Assembly (NCBI GenBank): GCA_030599055.1
Contig: JAUVOS010000180.1
Location: 1 to 5,044, forward strand
Source of the DNA: Lutibacter sp.
Lineage (GTDB): Bacteria > Bacteroidota > Bacteroidia > Flavobacteriales > Flavobacteriaceae
Direction of reading: 5' to 3'
Length of the DNA stretch: 5,044 bases
Shown here piece by piece: positions 1 through 5,044 of the stretch (position 1 is its first letter; each line of letters begins with the position of its first letter). The notes beneath the pieces were generated by a model. It was not told the DNA's origin, made no database searches, and saw nothing but the letters and a program-made list of their open reading frames with translations. Position numbers and translations under genes: made by a program.

Positions 1-66
1 ATAGGGATGATACCATTTATTATATTTACTTATCACTTGTTTTAGTTTTTTAAATTTTACAAGAGG

Positions 67-97
67 CAAACATAACACTAATTATTGTGATTACAAC
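67..97 (-). promoter_or_regulatory. candidate Bacteroidota-type promoter reading leftwards out of the window
   Basis: On the minus strand the sequence reads GTTG (97-94), a 19-nt spacer, then TATGTTTG (74-67). This matches the Bacteroidota housekeeping promoter, a TTTG or TTG box about 19-21 nt before TAnnTTTG. The -7 element is a perfect match and the -33 element matches three of four bases. Transcription would begin near 60. The first downstream ATG, at 16, follows an AT-rich leader with no Shine-Dalgarno motif and encodes MVSSL before the edge. That makes a gene starting there possible, but too little is visible to call it. In an AT-rich spacer a chance match is possible. Confidence 0.4.
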
Positions 98-144
98 ATC
101 AAAAATTTTGTTTAGTTATCAGGAAATATTGTTGTCCGGTAAAA

Positions 145-184
145 GATATTAGACCGCTCCGCTACTAGATAATAGACATTAGAC
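145..184. repeat. short tandem-like TTAGAC repeat cluster
   Basis: Three related words occur within 40 bp: GATATTAGAC (145-154), GATAATAGAC (168-177) and CATTAGAC (177-184). Between the first two lies a GC-richer CCGCTCCGCTACTA stretch that stands out from the AT-rich surroundings. From memory, similar TTAGAC/CCGCTCCGC clusters recur between genes in flavobacterial genomes, but this cannot be confirmed here. No coding role is seen. Confidence 0.45.
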
Positions 185-292
185 AGGCTTTTGAAAGCTT
201 TATAATCAGCAGCTTACAATTAATACTGACTCTAGTTTAAAAAGGCGTTGGTGCTTTAAGAGGAAATAGATTGGCTATTTATCATTTTTAAC

Positions 293-336
293 CGCAATGA
301 ACACAAAGGATTTACGCAAAGGTCACTAAGCATTTC
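293..336. repeat. two degenerate 22-bp tandem copies of a CGCAAAG-type repeat
   Basis: Four 7-mers of the form C(G/A)C(A/T)A(A/T)G begin at 293, 302, 315 and 324, giving spacings of 9, 13 and 9. The segment is therefore two 22-bp units (293-314 and 315-336) that agree at 16 of 22 positions. A reversed copy, CTTTGCGT (336-343), closes the array and pairs with the third 7-mer. From memory, intergenic elements built on CGCAAAG and CACAAAG are common in Bacteroidota genomes. Confidence 0.55.
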
Positions 337-347
337 TTTGCGTGAAA
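311..347 (-). terminator. stem-loop 28 nt past the glgB stop; possible transcript 3' end
   Basis: ACGCAAAG (314-321) pairs perfectly with CTTTGCGT (336-343) around a 14-nt loop. TTT (311-313) and AAA (345-347) extend the stem past one bulged base. Its place 28 nt after the glgB stop suits a transcript end or 3' stabiliser. On the minus strand no T-run follows the stem, so it is not a canonical Rho-independent terminator. It may simply be a by-product of the CGCAAAG repeat. Confidence 0.3.
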
Positions 348-375
348 TAAATGAACTGGATAAATAGTTATGCTT

Positions 376-2283
376 TTACTTAAATTGAAATACACTTATT
401 CCTAAAGGTGGTAGATTTATCTGAGCAGAATATTTTTTACCATGAGCGGCTTTTTTTTCTATGTTAATAAGTTTAGAATTAACTAGACCACTTCCACCGA
501 ATTTTTTAGCATCACTATTAAAAATCTCTTTGAGTTTTCCGCTTTTAGAAACACCAATTCGATAATCTGTTAAAACAGTAGGTGTAAAATTGCAAAGTAC
601 AACCACATCGTTTTTAGCGTCATTTCCTTTTCTAATAAATGAAATAACAGAATTTTGATTGTCATCTAAGCTAATCCATTCAAAACCTTCTTGAACGAAT
701 CCTTTTTCAAACAAAGCAGGCATAGTTTTATACAATTTATTTAAAGCTTTAAAATAGTTTTGAAAATTTTGATGGGGTTTAAAATTCAATAAATTCCAAT
801 CTAGACTGGTGTTGAAATTCCATTCGTCATATTGTCCAAACTCAGTACCCATAAAAATTAATTTGGTTCCGGGATGCGTAAACATAAAACCAAATAGTAA
901 TCTAAGGTTGGCAAATCTTTGCCATTCATCACCCGGCATACGCCCAAGAATTGAATTTTTACCATATACCACTTCATCATGTGACAGTGGTAGCATGTAA
1001 TTTTCAGTAAAAGCATACGCTAAACTAAAGGTAATCTCATTTTGATGGTATTTTCTATGAATAGGATCTTTTGAAAAATATTCTAAAGTATCGTGCATCC
1101 AACCCATCATCCATTTCATTCCAAACCCTAATCCGTTTAAAAAGACAGGTTTTGAAACACCAGGAAAAGCAGTTGATTCTTCCGCAATGGTTTGCACATC
1201 AGGAAAAGCACCATATACGGCTTCATTAAATTCTTTTAGAAACGAAATGGCTTCTAAATTTTCTTTTTCACCATATATATTTGGTTCCCATTCACCATCC
1301 TCACGTGAATAATCTAAAAATAACATAGAAGCTACGGCATCTACACGCAAAGCATCTGCATGGTATAAATCCAGCCAAAACAGCGCATTGCTAATTAAAA
1401 ATGATCGCACTTCATTTCTGTTGTAATTAAATATTAGGCTTTTCCAATCGGGATGATAACCTCTTTTTCTATCGGGATGTTCGTATAAATGCGAACCATC
1501 AAAATTTCCCAAGCCGTGCGCGTCATCTGGAAAATGTGAAGGTACCCAATCGAGTATTATTCCAATATCATTTTGATGTAATTGATCTACTAAATATTTG
1601 AATTCATCGGGATAACCAAAACGTGAAGTTGGCGCAAAATAACCAGTAATTTGGTAACCCCACGAAGGATCATAGGGATATTCCATAATAGGCATTAGCT
1701 CTACATGTGTAAAATTCATGTCCTTTACATAATTCACTAACTCATCTGCCAATTCGAAATATGATAAAAATCGATTCTCTTCTACCTTTCTTTTCCAAGA
1801 GCCTAAATGAACTTCATATACGGAAAATGGAGCATCTAAGGCATTGTTTTTCTTCCTTTTTTTGAGCCATTTGGTGTCTTTCCATTTATAAGTATCTTCC
1901 CAAACGATAGAGGCTGTTTTTGGAGGATGCTCATTTCTTCGGGCATAGGGATCTGCTTTCTCTAAAACTTCGTCAGTGTGATTGGCGAGTATCCTGTATT
2001 TGTAGGTAGCTCCTTTTTTAATAGTAGGAATAAAACCTTCCCATATTCCTGAGGAATCCCAACGTACATTGAGTTGGTGTTCTTCGCCTTTCCAAAAGTT
2101 AAAATCACCTATAACTGAAACCTGGCTGGCATTGGGTGCCCAAACAGCAAAATAAGTGCCTTTTACTCCGTTTAAAGTTATTAGATGAGAACCAAATTTC
2201 TCATAAAGTCGAAAATGTTTGCCACTTTTGAATAAATCGATATCAAAATCGGTAAAAAGGCTGTGGGTGATTACTTTATTCAT
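376..2283 (-). CDS. glgB: 1,4-alpha-glucan (glycogen) branching enzyme, GH13
   Basis: This cytoplasmic enzyme cleaves an alpha-1,4 glucan chain and transfers the segment to an alpha-1,6 position, creating glycogen branches. Counting from the ATG at 2283 (635 aa), a CBM48 domain covers roughly residues 20-105 (VWAPNASQVSVIGDFNFW). The GH13 barrel follows, with YEVHLGSW near 156, DWVPSHF at 245, LRVDAVASM with nucleophile D315, TIAEEST with acid/base E368, and LSHDEVVYGK with D436. The spacings D315-E368 (53) and D315-D436 (121) equal those I recall for E. coli GlgB (D405, E458, D526). A beta-rich C-terminal domain fills about 525-635. The protein is about 90 residues shorter than E. coli GlgB because the extra N-terminal N1 domain is absent, as in many bacteria. 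A TTG at 2295 would add four residues, but the ATG is preferred. No Shine-Dalgarno motif precedes it. It is the third gene after glgA and glgC. The subfamily is most like the bacterial GH13_9 group. The function is confident. Confidence 0.97.
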   Translation of the reverse strand: MNKVITHSLFTDFDIDLFKSGKHFRLYEKFGSHLITLNGVKGTYFAVWAPNASQVSVIGDFNFWKGEEHQLNVRWDSSGIWEGFIPTIKKGATYKYRILANHTDEVLEKADPYARRNEHPPKTASIVWEDTYKWKDTKWLKKRKKNNALDAPFSVYEVHLGSWKRKVEENRFLSYFELADELVNYVKDMNFTHVELMPIMEYPYDPSWGYQITGYFAPTSRFGYPDEFKYLVDQLHQNDIGIILDWVPSHFPDDAHGLGNFDGSHLYEHPDRKRGYHPDWKSLIFNYNRNEVRSFLISNALFWLDLYHADALRVDAVASMLFLDYSREDGEWEPNIYGEKENLEAISFLKEFNEAVYGAFPDVQTIAEESTAFPGVSKPVFLNGLGFGMKWMMGWMHDTLEYFSKDPIHRKYHQNEITFSLAYAFTENYMLPLSHDEVVYGKNSILGRMPGDEWQRFANLRLLFGFMFTHPGTKLIFMGTEFGQYDEWNFNTSLDWNLLNFKPHQNFQNYFKALNKLYKTMPALFEKGFVQEGFEWISLDDNQNSVISFIRKGNDAKNDVVVLCNFTPTVLTDYRIGVSKSGKLKEIFNSDAKKFGGSGLVNSKLINIEKKAAHGKKYSAQINLPPLGISVFQFK

Positions 2284-2345
2284 CTGTATTATCAATTGAT
2301 TTAATTATATTTCTCGCAAAAACGTCATATCCTTAAATAGCTATA

Positions 2346-2366
2346 TTTCTTATAAAGAATAAGAAA
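2346..2366 (-). repeat. 8-bp perfect inverted repeat in the glgC-glgB gap
   Basis: TTTCTTAT (2346-2353) and ATAAGAAA (2359-2366) are exact reverse complements around a 5-nt loop. The element lies about 36 nt after the glgC stop and 62 nt before the glgB ATG. The stem has one G-C pair and no T-run beyond it, so it is a poor terminator. It could be a protein-binding palindrome, an RNA processing site or a chance AT-rich pairing. The 9-mer TATATTTCT occurs at 2306-2314 and again at 2342-2350, overlapping the left arm. No TAnnTTTG promoter was found in this gap on the minus strand. Confidence 0.35.
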
Positions 2367-2401
2367 ATTGGCGCTAAAATAAAATACTCAAAAGATTTGT
2401 A

Positions 2402-3664
2402 TTAAATAACAAATCCGTTGGGAATGACAGCTCCTTTTTTAACGACTACTATTCCTTGTCTTATGGCGTAGGTATCGGTTTCTTTATCTTTTAAATGTTC
2501 CCCTCCGTTTATCCTTACATCATTACCAATACAGCAATTTTTATCTAAAATTGTATTCTTTATAAAACAGCGATCACCAATACCCATGGGTGTTTTTCTT
2601 CTATCGATTACTTCTTCTAATTTTTGATAATAATCACTTCCCATCATATAGGTATTAATCACTGTAGATTCTGCACCTATTCTGGAACGAATTCCAATTA
2701 CAGAGCGTTCAATTGTTGAAGCATGAATAAGACATCCATCAGCTACTACTGTTTTATTAAGGGTTGTGCCAGAAATTTTAGTTGTTGGCAACATACGTGC
2801 TCTCGTATAAATACGTTTTGATTTATCGTATAAATCAAAATCAGGGATATCATCTGTTAGCCCTAAATTAGCTTCAAAGAAAGAATCAATATTACCAATA
2901 TCTGTCCAATATTCTTCAAATTGATAGCTTAACATCTTTTGTTTTCCAAGGGCTTGCGGCATAATTTCTTTTCCAAAATCCATGGTGTCGGGATTTTTCA
3001 TCAAGTCAATCAAAAGTTTTCTATTAAAAACATAGATTCCCATAGAAGCTAGATATTCTCTCCCTTCATTTTTCATCGTAGCACTTACTTTTGATGTCCA
3101 GTCCGGTAATAATTTGGATTCGGGTTTTTCAATAAACGCACTTATAAAGCTGTTCTTGTCTGTTTTAAGAATTCCAAAGGAAGTAGCATCTTTTGCATTT
3201 ACAGGTAAAGTAGCAATAGAGATATCAGCTTCTTTATTAATATGTTCTTTAAGCATTAATTCATAATCCATTTGGTATAGTTGATCGCCTGAAAGAATTA
3301 AAAAATAATCAAAATCATAATTTAAAAAATGATGCATGCTTTGACGCACAGCATCAGCCGTTCCTTGAAACCATCCTTGATTTTCAGGAGTCTGTTCTGC
3401 AGCTAATACATCGACAAAAGCAGCACTAAACTGCCCAAAATGATAGGTGTTTTTTATATGTCTATTTAAAGAAGCAGAATTAAATTGTGTTAATACAAAC
3501 ATGCGTTTAATGCCCGAATTAAGACAGTTTGAAATAGGAATATCAACCAATCTATATTTTCCTGCTATCGGAACAGCAGGCTTTGATCTTGCCTCAGTTA
3601 ACGGATATAATCTGGATCCTTGTCCACCTCCCAGAATAATTGCTAATACTTTTTTGTTAATCAT
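2402..3664 (-). CDS. glgC: glucose-1-phosphate adenylyltransferase (ADP-glucose pyrophosphorylase)
   Basis: This enzyme makes ADP-glucose and pyrophosphate from glucose-1-phosphate and ATP, the committed and usually allosteric step of glycogen synthesis. It is 420 aa, close to the usual 400-430. An N-terminal nucleotidyltransferase domain (about 6-270) carries GGGQGSRLYPLT (12-23), SKPAVP with K28, WFQGTADAV (98-106), LSGDQ with catalytic D127, and IEKP with K180, which matches the glucose-1-phosphate-binding lysine (K195 in E. coli). A C-terminal left-handed beta-helix with hexapeptide-like repeats spans about 290-420. Residues 27-50 and the C-terminus look more like plant and cyanobacterial enzymes than E. 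coli. Lysines sit where those enzymes bind 3-phosphoglycerate (K375 in ILDKN, K410 in VVVKK). The ATG lies 3 nt after the glgA stop, with only AT-rich sequence before it, which suggests translational coupling or at least co-transcription. No truncation or frameshift is visible. Confidence 0.97.
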   Translation of the reverse strand: MINKKVLAIILGGGQGSRLYPLTEARSKPAVPIAGKYRLVDIPISNCLNSGIKRMFVLTQFNSASLNRHIKNTYHFGQFSAAFVDVLAAEQTPENQGWFQGTADAVRQSMHHFLNYDFDYFLILSGDQLYQMDYELMLKEHINKEADISIATLPVNAKDATSFGILKTDKNSFISAFIEKPESKLLPDWTSKVSATMKNEGREYLASMGIYVFNRKLLIDLMKNPDTMDFGKEIMPQALGKQKMLSYQFEEYWTDIGNIDSFFEANLGLTDDIPDFDLYDKSKRIYTRARMLPTTKISGTTLNKTVVADGCLIHASTIERSVIGIRSRIGAESTVINTYMMGSDYYQKLEEVIDRRKTPMGIGDRCFIKNTILDKNCCIGNDVRINGGEHLKDKETDTYAIRQGIVVVKKGAVIPNGFVI

Positions 3665-3667
3665 AAT

Positions 3668-5044
3668 TTACTGATTTAAAGATTTATATAGGTTGATATA
3701 AGTTTTTGCTGAAGTATACCACGAATGGTTAATCTTCATAATTTGATTTCTTATTTTTTTAAATTTTGCTGTATTCTGATATAGTTCTTCACCTCTTTTT
3801 AAAGCATAAACCATATCTGAAACGCTCACCTCTCGATGTAGAATTCCGAAACCATTCTTATTAATATCTATCACTGTATCTTTTAAACCGCCAGTACTTC
3901 TCACAATAGGTATCGTTCCATATCGCAATGCATACATTTGATTTAAGCCACAAGGTTCAACTCGTGATGGCATCAATAAAAAATCAGCACCAGCATACAT
4001 AATATGTGATAGTTTTTCATCATATCCGATAAACGCGTTGTAGGTTCCTTTGTATTTCTTTTTTAGTATTTCTAATTCATTTTCTACTTTAGAATTTCCT
4101 GATCCTAGCAAAAGAACTGAACTTTTGTTTTCATGCAATAAAAAGTCAAAAGCTATGGGTAACAATTCAGCTCCTTTTTCTCCTACCAATCGCCCAATAA
4201 AAACAAAAAGCGGTTTTTTATGATCTAAATTAAACCGTTTGCATAAATAGTTTTTGTTGGCTTTTTTTCCTGATTGCACTTGGCTTATGGAATAATTTTT
4301 TTCTAGATAATGATCTATTTCCGGGTTCCAAACTTCGGAATCGATACCATTTAAAATACCCACACATTTAGCACTTTCGTGTTGTAACAGTGATTCTAAG
4401 CCGTTGGCCTCTATTTTAAGTTCCTCCATATAACTTGGTGAAACTGTCGTTACGCGCCATGCACATTTTATAGCTGCCGCAAGAGGGTTTATTTTACTAC
4501 CCCAATCTAACAGACCTGCTTTTTTCATATCAAATTTTGGAATATTAGCGAGTTTATCATAAGAAAACCAACCTTGGTATTGTGCATTGTGTATAGTTAA
4601 TACCGTAGGAATACTCTCTAATTTTTTATACTTTAATGATTGTGTCATCATAAATGGAATAAGCCCAACATGATAATCGTGACAATGTACAATTGTAGGT
4701 TTCTTTTTTAAAGTTAAGATCCAATCTAAAGCTGCAATTTGAAAAGCTAGAAAACGATCTGCATCATCAGATGAATAGACATAGTCTGTAGATAAAAGCT
4801 CTGGGATCGAAACAAAGAATATATCAAAACCTAATTCATTATGCTTTAGTGTTTTAATTTCAAAAAGAAAAGATTGATTTCCCAAGTTTATTTCAGATTG
4901 ATAAAGTGTTGCGAATGTATTTTTCTGCGTAAAATTATTATCATAAAAAGGCATCAATACTTGAGAAATAGTTTTCTGAGTATTTTGATACTTGGGCAGT
5001 GCTCCAACGACATCGGCTAATCCTCCGACTTTAGCAATAGGGTA
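3668..5044 (-). CDS. glgA: glycogen synthase, ADP-glucose type (GT5), 5' end outside the window
   Basis: This enzyme transfers glucose from ADP-glucose to the non-reducing end of an alpha-1,4 glucan. The reading frame is open to the right edge, giving 458 residues. Aligned with E. coli GlgA (477 aa), only about ten N-terminal residues are missing, so the internal TTG (4957) and ATG (4954) are not the true start. In visible numbering, the N-terminal GT-B domain begins with YPIAKVGGLADVVGALPK. It holds the ADP-glucose-binding KxGGL loop (K5; valine replaces the E. coli threonine), then HCHDYHVG (120-127), TIHNAQYQGW (150-159) and TTVSPSY. The C-terminal Rossmann domain contains LNGIDSEVWNP, IGRLVGEKG with R285 and K290 (E. 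coli R300 and K305), and PSRVEPCGLNQMYALRYGT with E363 (E. coli E377). STGGLKDTV follows. All catalytic positions are present. It is the first visible gene of the run and its promoter lies outside the window. Confidence 0.97.
   Translation of the reverse strand, partial: YPIAKVGGLADVVGALPKYQNTQKTISQVLMPFYDNNFTQKNTFATLYQSEINLGNQSFLFEIKTLKHNELGFDIFFVSIPELLSTDYVYSSDDADRFLAFQIAALDWILTLKKKPTIVHCHDYHVGLIPFMMTQSLKYKKLESIPTVLTIHNAQYQGWFSYDKLANIPKFDMKKAGLLDWGSKINPLAAAIKCAWRVTTVSPSYMEELKIEANGLESLLQHESAKCVGILNGIDSEVWNPEIDHYLEKNYSISQVQSGKKANKNYLCKRFNLDHKKPLFVFIGRLVGEKGAELLPIAFDFLLHENKSSVLLLGSGNSKVENELEILKKKYKGTYNAFIGYDEKLSHIMYAGADFLLMPSRVEPCGLNQMYALRYGTIPIVRSTGGLKDTVIDINKNGFGILHREVSVSDMVYALKRGEELYQNTAKFKKIRNQIMKINHSWYTSAKTYINLYKSLNQ

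Larger units (their letters stand above)
1..375. other. non-coding left flank after glgB, rich in short repeats
   Basis: No gene of convincing length lies here, since all frames are broken often. The stretch holds a candidate leftward promoter (67-97), a cluster of TTAGAC-type repeats (145-184), a weak hairpin-plus-T-run on the minus strand (239-257), and a 22-bp repeat pair ending in a stem-loop (293-347) just past the glgB stop. This fits a spacer between the end of the glycogen gene run and a separate transcription unit beyond the left edge. No RNA gene, insertion sequence or CRISPR array was recognised. Confidence 0.7.

Noticed and set aside
3..51. Plus-strand frame from the left edge ending at a TAA at 49-51
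   Set aside because: Sixteen codons of AT-rich sequence with no recognisable features. It cannot be told from chance.
1..85. Minus-strand open frame entering the left edge (through LPLVKFKKLK), startable only by GTG or TTG
   Set aside because: It lacks an ATG in this stretch, is lysine-rich in the manner of AT-rich non-coding DNA, and competes with the better placed ATG at 16.
187..198. GCTTT-TG-AAAGC inverted repeat
   Set aside because: A 2-nt loop and 5-bp arms in AT-rich DNA are expected by chance and do not form a normal hairpin.
239..257. Minus-strand hairpin AAAGC-ACCAAC-GCCTTT followed by T residues, a possible terminator
   Set aside because: The stem has only five pairs with a bulge and part of the T-run is used in pairing, so it is too weak to call.
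145..347. CRISPR-like array from the repeats in the left flank
   Set aside because: The repeats are far too short and degenerate, spacers are absent, and no cas genes are present.
809..1000. 63-codon plus-strand open frame inside glgB
   Set aside because: It lies fully antisense to the conserved catalytic and C-terminal part of glgB, and its translation shows no recognisable family features.
3447..3674. 75-codon plus-strand open frame over the 5' end of glgC
   Set aside because: It is antisense to the conserved nucleotide-binding segment of glgC. Its openness follows from the glgC codons.
3668..4957. glgA starting at the TTG at 4957
   Set aside because: The frame continues upstream to the edge and encodes the conserved KVGGLADVVGALPK segment, so the start must lie outside the window.

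Overview
The window is AT-rich. It carries the three core genes of bacterial glycogen synthesis, all on the minus strand and in transcription order glgA (glycogen synthase, cut by the right edge), glgC (glucose-1-phosphate adenylyltransferase) and glgB (branching enzyme). Several traits suggest a Bacteroidota bacterium, most likely a flavobacterium: AT-rich codons, no Shine-Dalgarno motif before the visible starts, a promoter-like TTG/TAnnTTTG pair in the left flank, and the overall character of the three proteins. This assignment is an inference from sequence style and remembered family features, not from a search.

Layout from right to left, following transcription: 5044-3668 is glgA, lacking only about its first ten codons. 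A 3-nt gap separates it from glgC (3664-2402). A 118-nt gap then precedes glgB (2283-376, counted from its ATG). That gap holds an 8-bp perfect inverted repeat and no consensus promoter, so glgB is probably co-transcribed, possibly with a processing or attenuation point. The last 375 bases (1-375) are non-coding as far as can be seen. They contain two families of short intergenic repeats, a stem-loop just past the glgB stop, and a candidate promoter firing leftwards towards a gene that would lie beyond the left edge.

The genes form one pathway. GlgC makes ADP-glucose from glucose-1-phosphate and ATP, GlgA adds the glucose to the growing alpha-1,4 chain, and GlgB cuts and re-attaches chain segments as alpha-1,6 branches. 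All three keep their catalytic residues and look functional.

I found no undescribed system here. The points most worth a second look are the plant/cyanobacterial-like C-terminal regulatory lysines of GlgC, the ordered 22-bp repeat after glgB, and the candidate promoter at the left edge.
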